From: Drosophila pseudoobscura
Lineage: Eukaryota; Arthropoda; Insecta; Diptera; Drosophilidae
Length of the DNA: 64,000 bases
Reading direction: 5' to 3'
NCBI RefSeq assembly: GCF_009870125.1
Contig: NC_046683.1
Location: forward strand, 58,109,869 to 58,173,868
The notes below the pieces were generated by a model that worked only from the letters and a program-made list of their open reading frames with translations, did no database searches and was not told where the DNA came from. The position numbers were made by a program, and so were the translations under genes. Every line of letters begins with the position of its first letter. The stretch's first letter is position 1. Positions 48,100 through 60,162 of the stretch are shown piece by piece.

Positions 48100-48498
48100 C
48101 TAGCAGCAACAGAGGAAGCCAGAGCTCTTCTTCATCGGTTCCGCATCGTCCGCAGGTACTGGACTGCTGACCCTCTTCTCCTTGTCCTGGTCCTTTAACG
48201 TGGGCTGCACTTGAATGGGCGCCGTCGTTGTCGTTGTGGTTGTCGGAGTTGTAGTCGCTCGAAGTTCACCAATTTTAAAGTTCTTCAAATCCTTTTCGGC
48301 ATCCGACGAGTGTCCGGCTTGCCTGAAGGCCTTGCTGGCATCTTTGCCGCCGTATTCGAGCAGCAGATCCTCCCCGCCCGGATGCTCGCTCAGGAACTTG
48401 GTCACATCGTAAACGTTGCCCTTGATGATGATCCAGCAGGGCTTCCCCTTCTTGCCATTCTGCTCGGCCACCTCCGACAGTTCGTACAGCTGTGACAT
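48100..48498 (-). CDS. Cytochrome b5-domain protein with C-terminal Cys cluster
   Basis: Single-exon 132-residue protein. A cytochrome b5 haem domain fills residues 1-80, with the HPGG motif giving the first axial histidine (His39) and His63 in QAGHSSDA the second. It is followed by a Thr-rich linker (GELRATTTPTTTTTTT) and ends in SSGFLCCC. Classical microsomal cytochrome b5 ends in a hydrophobic membrane helix; here there is none, and the three terminal cysteines suggest anchoring by S-acylation or another lipid. It probably carries electrons to a membrane oxidoreductase. From memory it corresponds to D. melanogaster CG5157, a neighbour of Trs20, but I give no symbol. It is convergent with elg1 and shares the short AT-rich 3' interval 47880-48099. 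Confidence 0.88.
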   Translation of the reverse strand: MSQLYELSEVAEQNGKKGKPCWIIIKGNVYDVTKFLSEHPGGEDLLLEYGGKDASKAFRQAGHSSDAEKDLKNFKIGELRATTTPTTTTTTTAPIQVQPTLKDQDKEKRVSSPVPADDAEPMKKSSGFLCCC

Positions 48499-48884
48499 AA
48501 TTAATAATTCGCTTATGATTGAATTCCCGATGGAACAGCCTTGTTTTTATGGCTGCTCGTAATTTAACAAGGCGTCTGCGTCTGTTTCTGTTTCTGCGCC
48601 TGATTGCGTCCGATAGCGATACGATTTATCTTGTTTCCGCCAATAGAATCTTATGAATGGAGCTCTTCTGAAGCCGCCTTCACGTTGTTGCCAGTTGAAC
48701 GGACTCTCGTTCAATGGGCGCGTGGCAGGTCCGCCCTGTGCTTATGTTGAACATTTAGCCGCAATCGGTTCTTTGGTCAGATGTACTATATATGTTTGCT
48801 AGCGAACCCAATATCGCTCGATTGATAAGAAGTACGTGAGAATTTCACGTCCTCCAGTCCTAAAGTCTCTTGCTGTCCAATAGC

Positions 48885-48909
48885 TACTTACTTACTTACT
48901 TACTTACTT
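48885..48909. repeat. (TTAC)n tetranucleotide repeat
   Basis: About six tandem copies of TTAC/CTTA in non-coding DNA. Confidence 0.9.
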
Positions 48910-51900
48910 GGTGTCTTCTTGCCACCCGAAAATAATGCAAATTGATTGATCATTCTGGCGTGTAGTGGTCCTCATAACTGCCACAGCAGTGATTAGGATC
49001 GGTCTTCCATCCATACATCCGCCGTACGATGATTCATGAGGTGGAACATTTTTGCTGATTTCTTAGACAGTAATTTATCTACTATTACGAAGCTTTTTTT
49101 GCGAGATAATATTTTGTGATAGTGCGGCTGTGACACAGAGGGGAGGGACACTGCGAAATTCCGGGTTTCTTTGCTGTTCAGACCGCTTTTTATTTGTGTT
49201 GGTCATTGCCATTAGTTGGCTAAAAACACGAACAATCAATCATTGGTTTTTAATCTGCGATGGAGTATGTAACGAAAGCATTTAGCTCTTGGGCAGATGC
49301 AATTTGAATACGAATTTTATGGAAGTAAACAATTGTCAGGTTGCAATTGGACAGGCTTTTTGTATCACTCAGCTTTTTGCGTGGATACAATTTTAATGCC
49401 ATGAAAACATGGCTGACTGCAGTTTGTATGGAGCGGTTTGAATTTGAAATATTCCCGTTGACACGCAACAAATCTGCTGCACCCAGTAAACCCATTTTAA
49501 AGTAAAAACCTTGTTTGTTTTTTTTTTGTGTAATTTTTTGGCTTTCAAAGTTTATATTCTAGATATATTTTGGAAATATATTTTAATTTGCTTTCGTTTT
49601 GGTTTCCCTTTCAGTTTCTGGTTTGGTTTTGGTTTTTTCTTTTATATGAGACAACAACAATAATTGGTATTCATTTAATATATATGTATTTAGATATATA
49701 TATATATATAGATTTATGTATCTGTGACGATTTGCTTAATGCGCTTTAAAAAATTTCGCTAGTTTTGAGTGCAAATTTTCTGCGTGGTGGATCCGATTAT
49801 AACTCCGATTCGATTTCTGGATTTCTGGAAGGATATGGGATGTGGGGACTGGGTAAAGGGGGGAACTGTTTTGTGGGTGTGGGATTACATTAACATAATG
49901 GTCTACCAGAATGCCTGCGCCATTCCTCCAGCATTTTCAGTGTATTTACAAATGAATTTCTTTGCTTTGTTTTTGTTCGTTATTTAATGTTATAATTTTT
50001 TTTTTTGTTATAAATATCAGTCGACGGCTTCGCATTTTCAAAACGCAGCTCGTGTGCGTTTCCATTTGTATTCTCGATTTAAATGTACAGATACCATATA
50101 TATATCAGAATTAATAAATATCTACATATATCGTATCGTACCGTACTATATATATATATCATATATATCATATAAAATGTAAAATTAATTACTTGTCAAT
50201 GATTGTTGATTTGTTGTTTTGTTTGAATTAATCGATCTGTTTGAATTTTAAAAAACGTAATTCAATCAATTGATTTACTATAATTTATAATTTATAATTT
50301 ATCCTTTGTCGCTTTTGTTTTTGTTTTTGTTTCTGTTTTTGGTTTTTCATTTGATTTATAATTAGTTCTCGTTTAGTTTTCGGCTAAACATAATTCGTAT
50401 AATTCATAGACTCGATCCGATCTTCGTTTAGAATTTAATTGTTTAATTTAAAAAACAGTTTTGGAGGTAGTTGAAATTAGGCCTGTTTACGTAAATTATA
50501 TTTAGTTATATATTTAAATATCATACATATATGTATATGCGTGTATATGTAGCTGATTCAGCGATTTCGTTTCGATTTCGCCTCGATATTTTAGCTGGAC
50601 TCACCCTTCTTTTCCTTTCTCTTTATTAATTAGTTATTAATTAGTAAATTAATCTCTACACTTTGTTTAGTTATTCATTGTCTGCGGTTTTCTGTTCGGT
50701 TTCGTTTCGCAATACTTCGGGCTATTTTCGGCTTTCCTTCCTATATCAACTTTGATCCATAGACATCGAGATATATCGTATCGTATCGTATCGTATATAT
50801 TTTTATTAAAAGTGTAGGCTTGTAGGACTTTTCGGCGTAGTAAAGTTTCTCTTTTCTCCTTTCTCTTTTTCCATTCTTTTGCATTTTTTTGTTATCATAT
50901 TTTTCTAGTTTTTCCATTCGCTTTTCATCTAAATTTTCGGTTAAATGTTTGTTTTAATTTCATTAAATGGATCGTAAGTTCGTGAAACCATTTTCTTTCT
51001 TTATTTCTCTCCTCTTAATATTTCTGGGATCGTGTGGAAATTGGCTTTAATCTTATGCATATATGGGTATATACATTGGATATACTGTGGATCTCATGAG
51101 GAATTATTCAATTGGATATCTACCATCGAAAAATGATCGAAATGTATTTGAAAGAACCGCCATGTGATCGTGGCTCTCACCAGTGCTGTGTTACGTTGTT
51201 CACATTCTATCAGTGCTAGCTGACAAAAGCTGAGTGCCAATGCTCATAGTCTTCAGAAACTCGACAAAATGATCCATTTGCGTGAGTGAATACAGGTGTA
51301 AAATTGTATTTAATAATTGTGCAATCCTTAAAGGCTTCTTTAAAGGCTTTATCTGATTGAATTGAATGTTTTGTTAAGCACCACCTCTATGGTGTAGTTC
51401 CAATAACCAACAATTACGCAGCTGGTGGCGCCACTGAGCTAAGGATGGACTATTTTCCAACAAAAGGAAGACAGAGCCTTATCGATACTTGATCGATCTT
51501 TACAATTTTAAAAAGCACTATCTCTTATTTTCTAAATAAGGGAAAAATCAAAGAAATAAATAAAAATTAAAACGATAATTTCTCTACAATTTGGTTTACA
51601 TAGATTTCATTTCATTTTTCTCGTTTTTTTGTTGTTTTTTTTTACATTGTAATTCCGTTAGCAAATATACAAATTTCAATTGAACTAAAAATTGTTTGTG
51701 TTTGTGTGGGTGTGTGTTTTGTTTTCGTGTGTTCCAGCACATGGGCCATGCATATAATAATATAGGGTATAAGGAGGGTAGCGTACAGGGTATGTGGTAT
51801 AGGGAAGAAGAGGTCAGGGTGGGGCGGGGCGGGTCGGGTCGGTTTGGGTTGGATAGAGTATAGTTAAGAGTTGGTTGGCTTCACTAAAAACTAGAGTTAT

Positions 51901-52402
51901 TCAAACTAAAGTGTATACTATAAGTGTATTGATCATAAAATTACAATTACATATTCACTTATATAATTTGTTATTATTTCCTTCTCTCCATCGTTTCTTC
52001 ACGTCTCTCTTTTCTGCATGTCTCTATTGTGGTATGGTGTCTCTTTCAAGTTTCTTTTATTTTCATTTAGCAGGCGACAAATGGAAATGATTTTAAAATA
52101 ACTAAATTAAGTTTATCGTTTGTCTGTTTCTGTGTGTTGCTGTGGGAGATGCAAGGCGGCAGCTCAGCGGGTTCTCTCCTCCTCCTCCTCCTCTTCTATT
52201 TCTCTCTCTCTCTCTCTCTATCTTTCTCTACTTCTCTATCTCAGCTTACATCTCTCCTTCTCCTCTCTCTACTCGAAATTTACAAATTAAATTCTGACTA
52301 ATAAACAGTCTTTTCGTACCAGCGCAACGTTGGCGACAGACCTACACAAAATAAATCTGATCGGTTAAACTTTAACATAATGTAAGCTAACATAAAAAAA
52401 AA

Positions 52403-52406
52403 AATA

Positions 52407-52440
<34 letters not shown>

Positions 52441-52441
52441 A
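52403..52441. repeat. (TA)n microsatellite
   Basis: TA run with one C interruption, just downstream of the minus-strand membrane-protein stop codon. Confidence 0.9.
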
Positions 52442-52554
52442 ATACATACTATATATAATATAATTATAATAATTACATATGTATCTGTAGCTATAGAGCT
52501 ATATAGATAGATAGATGTATTGTGTAACTAAGAGTTAACTTAACACGAGCTCAG

Positions 52555-52685
52555 TTATGAGTTGGCCGCACAGTGGCTGCAATTCCGGCTATTGCAGCTG
52601 CAATGGCAGCTCATCATGCTAGAGTTGGAATTATTGCGGCTCATTGTGGCAGGGAGCAGGGACTCTGCCACTCCTTCCGCTACTC

Positions 52686-52719
<34 letters not shown>

Positions 52720-55700
52720 CTCGGCGGGAAGATTGAAGCTACTGCTCTTGAAGAGCTGCAGGCCAGCCCCAATGGGCACACAGACGGAGAGCGGCGGCGT
52801 GGGTATCCTTTCGGGCGTGCAGCTTCCTGTCGCTGCGGGCGTTGCCACGTAGCTGTGGTGACTGCTGCCGGCGGCTGCTGTCGTCGCACTCGGATTGGTC
52901 CCGTAGCCGCAGGCTGTGCTCTTCAGTGTGGCCGCATTGGAGATGGGCAGCGTGGGCAGGGGGGCAGCGGCCAGCGAGGAGGCGGACGATGAGGTGGACA
53001 CACAGGACGAGGAGGCCAGCGAGGAGGCCGAGGACGACATCGAGGCGGAGGAGGCTAGTGATGGAGGCTGGCTCGAGCAGCTGCCCCCCGCCGGCGGCGA
53101 CTTTGGAGAACTGATGCGTGAGAAGAACTTGGTTATGGCGTTCGGCTTGGACTTGGAGGTGGACGCCGAGGACGAGGAGGCTGTGTACGTGGACGACCCG
53201 CTGATGATGCCCCCCGTGGCGGCGGCCTGGAGCGTGGTCAGGCGGTAGCTGGAACTGCCACAGCCCGCCGAGATTTGCTCGGGCACATCCCTCACGGTCT
53301 TATTGGGCGGCGGTTTGGTGTACGATCTGGTGATCTCCGATTGCTGTTTTCGAAAAGTGAAATGTTAGCACACGTTGGGCTTTTCTATTGACTGCCGAAG
53401 GACTTACCTGGTAGCTACTCCTGATCTGCAGATGACGATCCTGTCCGTACTCGCTGTCCGGCAGTGGTACATGGTGGGGACAGCGCGGGGTCTGCTGCTG
53501 CTGCTGATATTGGTAATGTTGATGGTGGTCGTTGCTGTGGCTCTGCAGCGAGGAGCCACACGAAGACAATGAGGAGGAGCTCTCGCCCTTCCCACTCCCA
53601 CTCCCACTCCCGCTCCCGCTCCCCGTGTTGCCATACTTGAGTGTGGTGGCCTCGATGCCGCCTCGCGCCACATTACTACTAATACTATTGTTGTTGTTGT
53701 TGTTGAGCCCTGTACTGCCACTGCCACTGCCACTGCCGGTGCCACTGCCGGTGCCTGCGCTGAAGCTAGAGCTGGAGCTGTGCGTCGTTGGAGTTGTCAT
53801 GCGTTGCTGCTGATGCTGATGGTGGGAATGTTGTTGCTTATTGTTGTGATGATGGAGATGGAGTGATGGTTGCTGCTGCTGCTGCTGGTGCTGCTGATTG
53901 TTGCCGGCGCTACGAATCACAGAATCGCCACGTACAGCCAAGAGCTCACGTGCCTGGAGCGCATCTACGCGCATTCTACATCTAAATTGATCCCTGCAGA
54001 GAGACAAGACAATCAATCGATGGATTAGCATTCACTTTCTCATGTGGGAGATCTGCTGCTTCTTCGATCTATCTGCCTACCTATCGTCGGGTGGTGTGCT
54101 TAATGATGTGCGGGTCGGAACGCCGAGCCGCTCCATTCCCGCGCAGCCGGCCGTCTGTACCGATAGCATCTGCAAATACAAACAGAACAGAGAATCCCAT
54201 TAGAACATGCTCCACGCCAAAGGGGCAGGTGAAGGGTAACAGAAAGGGAAGAAGAAATCCTAAACATATAATATATGATTATTACACTCAAAAATCCTCG
54301 TCCTGACAGCTATCCACCTCGGCCACCGTCTGGTCGCGCTCCATCATCAGCCAGCGCTTGTTGACCAAACGATTGCCAAAGTACTCCGGCAGGGCCCCCT
54401 TGAAGAACTCGCTCACATGAAGCTTGATGACAGATCTCCATCTGATTTGTGTCGAATCCCTTCAGGGGGCGGAAGATGAAGCGACCCGCATAGTGCAGTC
54501 TCTCACGGAGCACAAAGGAACTATCGACGAAAAGAGCCGTCTGCAGCCAGAGCGAATTGCGGCCGCTGGCGAGACAGGGATTGCAGCTGAGGGTGCGCTG
54601 GAGATGGCATTGGCTGAACGACACATCGAAGTACAGAGTGAAGCACTCCAGGTGCCCATCCTTGGTGACCTTCAGCCGTATCTCGCATCTCGGATGAAGC
54701 CATTCTTCTTCAGCCAGCGATCCCGTGCCTCGAGCACCTCCAGGATCTCCGACTTCCACAGCAGCGAGTGACCCATCCAGTTGCATACAATCCCGTCCAC
54801 TTTCTCGGGCAGCTCCAGATCGGCCACGCGCCCGTGCAGCACCTTCACGGTGTCCTCGCAGTGATTCTGCTTCACCACCAGCTCCGCGTAGTTAGTGACC
54901 ATTCTTGCGGTTCAAACGAAAATTTTAGAAGCTTTGGTCAGTGCTGTGCAGTTGATAAGGTGGCCAATCGATAGGTCATTGCAGTGTGACCAACTCTCAT
55001 TTGTGACATCTTTTTTATTTCAATATCTTAAATTAATACGTCTGCCGATTTGGGATTCCCGTAAAATCGTGATAATACTTTTTTGGCTAGCTAAAATGCC
55101 CCCGCAGTCTTCAGCCACCTCTTTGTATTTGCGATAGGTCGATAGGTCTGCAATCGCAGTGTGCCCAAATCACGGCTTTGATCAGTTGATCCGCTCTCCG
55201 CTCTCTGCCGGTGTTTTATTTCGCTTAAAATCGTTGTAAAATTGTTATTTAGTGTTTATTGTGTTTGTAAAAGTGCTGTGCATGCAGTCTTTGCCATTGT
55301 TGTTTTTTGTGTGTGTGTTTTTTTTCTAGTGTTTCAGTGCATTTTTTTCTTGATATGCTGCTCTCTGCATTTTGGCGCGATTCTTGAGCCGCCGCTATCT
55401 AAGTTTCCATACTACGTCCGAGTACACCGTTATGTTGTGTACGGCATCGTGTGTATGTGTGTGTGTGTGTAAGCGAGTGTCTATTTGAAAATGGCCATTC
55501 TCATAACTCAACATGTTCTACATTCCGTTACCTGCCCCAGCCGCCGCACCCCACCGGCCGATTGATGTGTGCAAGCGGGCATGAAAGAAAGAAATGACAA
55601 ATCTCTGCAGAAACAACGGCAAATAATCGGGCACGAATATTTTCGGCAACGGTCGCGGCGGCGGTGGCCGAAAAGACTTTGTAAATTATACAAATATGCA

Positions 55701-58700
55701 AATGCAATTTTGTAAATTAAAATCTCGTGAAGCTATGTGGCCACCAGTCTGCGATCATGTGTGTTGTGCGAGTAAGTTCTTTTCTTTTTGGCCTGTCGTA
55801 CTTTTTTTGCCGCACCCTTGCAGGTTGTGTATGTGGATTATAGCGATATGTTTGACAAGCATTTTGAAATCCATAGCGCACTGCAATATATTCTTCATTA
55901 GTAGCAGTTGTCCAGTTGGCTGACTCCTTATCTTATAGCTGCCCTGGAAACGATACCCTCCGCAAGGGTATCAATATTTCGGTTCCCGAGTATAGCCTTC
56001 CACTTTCGAATTTTATTGTTTCTGTTTTTTGGGTAATCTGAGCAGCAAATATCGCATCACATTGTCTGGGGCATCTCCCGTCTCTCACTCTCTCTCTCTG
56101 CCTCTTTCTCCCCTCGCTCGCTGGCGGCAAAAAATTAGGTTAAAATGTTTACTCGAGCATTGCAGACAGGATTGGCAATAACCTCATTTTCTGTTGGGGG
56201 GTCTCCGTCCCCGTCTTTCCCCCTCCCCGCCACCCTCTCTGACGTAAGAGAAATTTGTGCTTTCTGATGTCGCTGTTGTTGTTGGGCGTAAGCCAGGCCA
56301 TAACCGGCTCTTTCTGCATCTGTTGTTTATCTTTTTGGGTCTAACGAAAAGTGACATAATATCAGACGCAGACAGACCCTTGTGTGGGTCCCTTGTTCCT
56401 GGCAGTATCCTTGAAACTTTTCGACTTTCAATGTTTGTTTAGGCCACAAAAATGTGCCCGCCACCAGTCAACACGGGGAGGAATGAGTGCAAGGGTAACA
56501 AACAGCTGTTGCTCCACATATGTACATATGTACACACATGGACACACAGATGTACGTCTGTATGTTTATCTCGCTTACTCTCACGCTCTCTGTAAATGTA
56601 ATTGTAATTTATGCAAGTCTCTGCGTGTCTGGTGCGTGCGTCTGGCATAGATAACGGTTTTAATGAAAGTTCCTCTTTCACACATCTACGCCCCGCTCTC
56701 GGCCTAATGTTAACGCCTACAACGTGTGTAACTATGCGAATGTGTGTGTGTGTGTGTGGCTCATGCGAGCACATTTTAATAATCAATTTGAATTATTCAT
56801 TGGCTAACGGCGGCAAATAAAATTCGATTAAAACACAACGCCTGGCTGCCTCTGTCGACGCCGCTCTTGCGTCGCTCCGGCACTGCCTCTGCCGCTAAAC
56901 GCCTTGGGTTATTAGCGGCAATTGTGTTTCCCATTGCGTTGGCAGCAAGCAGCAAGCAGCAAGAAGCCGCAAGAGCAATGCCGCCCACGCAATGTCTCCA
57001 CCATGCCCCCGCGCCTTCGCCTCCCTTCGTCTTTACTGCTAAATGGCTTTGCCGACAGGCGGCGCTGGGGAGCAAGAGAGCGGGAGAGCAGGAGAGCGGA
57101 AGAGAACACTCTGAGCAATGTTGGAAGGCATTCATTTATTATATTCCAATACAGTGGAGACACCTGTCATGTGCTTGGGCCTGCACTTATCTAGAGTTCT
57201 CCCCAAGCCGACTTCCACATGGGGACCTCACTGTACAGACGCAGTTTTTCATTCATAATGTTCATTTGGCGTGGGCAAATGAAACAAAAGGCAAAAAATA
57301 AATCTAGAAATGTAGAAAAATGAGCAAATGCGCACTGGAAGATGTCAGCAGACCGAGTAACAATTTGTCAAAGTTGCCGACTTTAATCTTTTGTAATGGG
57401 CGTGCTGGCACCTGCCCCTCATCACCTCTGTCCCCATAGTAATAGCAAATCTTAAAACCGCAATCTCCAAAGCCGCCTTAACGTCTTTGGCCACGCCGTC
57501 GTGCCTTGGCTTGGGCTTGGGCTTGGGCTGGGGGTCGTCCTAATGAGCGCAAGCCGAGGGAATCCACAAAATCCACAAAATCCACACATGTGGGTGCCCG
57601 CATAGAAGCCACAAGACGCGTTTGTGGAGCCCAGAGTGTGTCGTGCAGCGCAGTACGGTACGGCGGTTCCATTAAGGCGAAACCCGCCTCAAGGCCAGAG
57701 CCGGCGCAGAGTGGAAATTCAATAAGCAAATTCTACGATAAATAAGAATGGGCCACCACACCATTTAAAGTCAGGCAAATAGACAAAGCGCTGATGGAGA
57801 AATTGAATTTGTCTTGGCCATTATTATAATAAAGACGCATAAAAATGGCAGACAGCAAATGGTTTTTTTTTTCTTCTGTTTTTATGTTCTTGTTTTTTTT
57901 GGGGGAGTGATAAAAATTGAATACCAAATGAGAGACAGAGTGACAGAGTGATATAGTGATAGCGAGAGAAAGAGAAAGAAAGAGAGACCGAAACAAACTT
58001 AAGGCAGACACCAAAGGACGTGCTGTGCATTCAACAAACATTGCATAACACACACACACACACACAGCATGCGAAAAGAGAGACCCGACCCAGAAGCGGT
58101 AGCAGTGGAGGAAGTGGAACCTGTAAAGGGCGACGCGACAGAGCAGTAGGCGCAGTTACATAAGACTCGGCTCGGGCTCTGGCTCTGGCTCTGGCTCGGG
58201 CTCGGGCCGCTGCGTAGGCGACGACGAAAGCAATTTAAGCATGTCTGCTGCGCTGCCTGTGCCTGCCCTGCTTGCCCTGCTTGCCATGCTTTCCCTTTCC
58301 TCTCCTCTCCACTGCTTGCTGTGTAGCTTCAAGGACTTTTGCCCACCGCTAGCAAAATTACTGCATTGGCAGAGGGAGTGATGGGCTCGCTCTTTGTACC
58401 TCTTCCCGCTCCCTCTCTCTCTCTCTCTGTCTGTCTGTCTGCTTGGTCACAAAAGGGAATGCATGGCAGGGATATTGGCAGGCGAAGAAGGCAAAGGCAA
58501 AAGGCAGCACACAAAAAGAGAAAACTTTCGACACGTGTCTCCTTTTGGCATTCGTTTTATGGCTACACTGAGAGACATTATTGCTGTCATTCACTTAAAG
58601 TTTCATTGATCATTTATTTCTATACCTTATTATTTATTTGGATACTTTTTCAACTATGTACTTAGGTACATATGTACATGACCTTTGACCGATTTAGACC

Positions 58701-59391
58701 CTCTCGTGTTTTGTACCCTACTTTTTCTGGCCGTGCAGTCTAGAGCAGACGCGACGCGACAGCGAGGAGAGGAGAGGACCAATCCCATGCGTTTCGTCCC
58801 TGTTTCCAACTGTTTCAGAACTTTTTCTTTCTACTTTTTTTTTTATGTTCCTTCTTTCTTCCTTTCAAGGGGGTGGTAGGTGGTAGGTGGTAGGTGGGTG
58901 GGAAGTACTTACGGGTACAGAATGTTCCGGCTCGGTTGGCAAAAGTGCTGTTGTTGTTGCTGCTGTCTCTGCTGCTGCTGCTGCTGCTGCTGCGGCGCCT
59001 GCTACTGTCTGATCCGCTGCAGCGGAGCCCAATGCGCTGTTGGAGGCGGTGCAGCTGGTGGCGGTGGCGGCGGAGGCGGTGGCGAGTGGCAGGGCCAGAG
59101 CAGAGATAGCCTCGTTACCCGTTACCAGTCCAATCCCCGTTGACAGCACCGCGTTGTTGCTGCTGCGCCGTCGTTGCGACGAGCGACGTTTGTGGCGTAT
59201 CCTTCGCGTCGCTGCTGCTTCTAGTGTCAGTGTTGCTGTTGCTGTTGCTGCTGCTGCTGCCGCTGTTGCTGTTGTTGTTGTCGTTGCTCCAGCTGCTGTT
59301 GCTGGGGCAGAGCGTAGGGCAATTGCGGCCACCAACACACTGCCGCAGGCCAAGCACACGGACAAACTAATGGCGATTAGCAACAAGCCAC
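52555..59391 (-). CDS. Single-pass membrane protein, LDLRAD4/PMEPA1-like (5' end not found)
   Basis: Four minus-strand exons whose phases agree: 59391-58913 (enters with two bases of a split codon), 54169-54081, 53993-53408 and 53343-52555 (stop). They encode about 647 residues. The first has a hydrophobic segment near its start (GGLLLIAISLSVCLACGS and on) fit for one membrane span, followed by Ala/Thr runs and a basic RRIRHKRRSSQRRRSS stretch. The second to fourth are low-complexity, Gln/His and Ser/Gly rich. Across the last junction the protein reads RSYTKPPPNKTVRDVPEQ, resembling the conserved PPPNRT(I/V) motif of vertebrate LDLRAD4/PMEPA1, which dampen TGF-beta signalling by binding Smads and NEDD4-type ligases. 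I recall D. melanogaster CG5151 as that family's fly member near here, which supports but does not prove the call. The start codon and any LDL-receptor class A domain lie upstream, perhaps beyond the window. Confidence 0.6.
54288..54902 (-). pseudogene. Partial arginine methyltransferase (PRMT6-like) copy
   Basis: Minus-strand remnant inside an intron of the membrane-protein gene. It reads MVTNYAELVVKQNHCEDTVK, then VDGIVCNWMGHSLLWKSEIL, then, after a frame change near 54700, LKVTKDGHLECF and RFIFRPLKGFDT, and after a second change near 54440, FFKGALPEYFGNRLVNKRWL to a stop at 54288-54290. The order and spacing match class I protein arginine methyltransferases from just after the SAM-binding motif to the C-terminus. 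The first half, with the SAM site, is missing. The double-E loop (SE...ES in active enzymes) reads CN and KS here, so both catalytic glutamates are gone. With two frameshifts and no cofactor site it is almost certainly inactive as an enzyme, although promoter-like motifs lie just upstream. Confidence 0.75.
54965..54992 (-). promoter_or_regulatory. DRE-like and Motif 1 pair upstream of the PRMT remnant
   Basis: On the minus strand TGGTCACACTG (Motif 1 box) is followed about 6 bp later by CCTATCGATTG (DRE-like). This is a typical housekeeping core promoter layout, placed about 60-90 bp before the first PRMT codon at 54902. Confidence 0.5.
55131..55167 (-). promoter_or_regulatory. Second Motif 1 / CGATAGG block
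   Basis: CGATAGGTCGATAGGTC followed by CGCAGTGTGCCC, the reverse of GGGCACACTGCG. The arrangement copies that of the block at 54965-54992, 166 bp away and in the same orientation. It could serve the same or another transcript. Confidence 0.35.
55170..55771 (+). other. Possible 5' exon of a + strand gene
   Basis: An initiator-like TCAGTT lies at about 55182, followed by T-rich, leader-like sequence. A short frame starts ATGCAAATGCAA at 55696, contains ATGTGGCCACCAG, and runs into a strong donor (A|GTAAGT at 55771/55772). If real, the rest of the gene lies beyond 64 kb or in exons I cannot identify. It may equally be unrelated intron sequence of the minus-strand gene. Confidence 0.2.
55772..58912. 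other. Intron sequence, no gene seen
   Basis: Part of the long intron between the 59391-58913 and 54169-54081 exons of the minus-strand membrane gene. It contains short CA/GT tracts (around 56740, 58048-58066), TC runs (56090-56115, 58410-58445) and the CTGGCT/CGGGCT repeat. I see no exon or RNA gene. Confidence 0.45.
58167..58207. repeat. GGCTCTGGCTCGGG hexamer-type repeat
   Basis: Tandem six-base units alternating GGCTCT and GGCTCG in intronic DNA. Confidence 0.85.
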
Positions 59392-60162
59392 CTGCAACAC
59401 AGAACAAATGTACGAAAAATGTTGTTAATTTTAGGTCTTAAAAAAATAACACACATTTATCTATCCTAATCTGTGGCCCAAAGTCTAGTATTTAATTTTA
59501 AGAAACTTTTTGCTTGGAGAAAGTCGAAACAATATTGTTTTCCTTTGCCGTTAAATTATTTATTTAAATAATTACCTCTGTGTTTTTTTTTTTTTTGGGG
59601 TAAATTTAAATAATTTATTCCCCCTCACGCACTGCTTTAATTACTATAAATAAACGATACGAAACGAAACGAAACAAAACGTAAAGCTAGTACGGCCCAC
59701 TGCACAGCCGAAATAACAATGAAAGAGGAAAGAGCAAGAGAAATATACAACAGACAACAAACATAAGAAAAGTAAAGTAAAGTATGTACGACTGTCGCTC
59801 GCTATCTACAAGGTGCCGTACCCGTACCCGTGCAGAGATATAGACGGACGGACAGAGGACAGGGGACACGGACACACCGCAGACGTATGCGTCTAGACTA
59901 GATAGCAGACGACTTAAGTGTGATACAAGCACACATGCGCACAATTGTAGCGGTAGTCGGCGAGCGAGAGCAACAGAGAAACAGAGAAACAGAGAGAAAG
60001 GGAGGGCGAGCGTGTGAGTGAGTGCGCGAATGTAGGCGGACGGCAATTCGATAAACAAATAGGCGAAAAGAAGGCTATCGATGGAATGAGATTGACACAG
60101 AGAATACCCTATAGTCGAAAAATAGAGAGGAGGAGAGCGAGAGTGTTGCCTATGCTTTTTAA

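Larger units (their letters stand above)
48499..52554 (-). other. Cytochrome b5 promoter side and long AT-rich 3' flank of the next gene
   Basis: No gene is supported. About 48.5-49.2 kb is upstream sequence of the cytochrome b5 gene and contains a TTAC repeat. About 49.2-52.55 kb is very AT-rich with many TTTATT strings (AATAAA on the minus strand), consistent with a long 3' UTR of the minus-strand membrane-protein gene whose stop is at 52555. Pumilio-type sites on the minus strand (TGTANATA) occur at 49943-49950, 50119-50126 and 51068-51075, though such sites are expected by chance in AT-rich DNA. Confidence 0.4.

Noticed and set aside
52562-53248. Long + strand frames opposite the Ser/Ala-rich exon
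   Set aside because: Shadows of GC-rich trinucleotide repeats; the minus-strand frame has in-phase splice sites and a recognisable motif.
58880-59441. + strand frames rich in Cys/Leu/Val opposite the transmembrane exon
   Set aside because: Produced by CTG/GTT repeats that are the reverse of Ala/Thr/Gln codons in the minus-strand exon.
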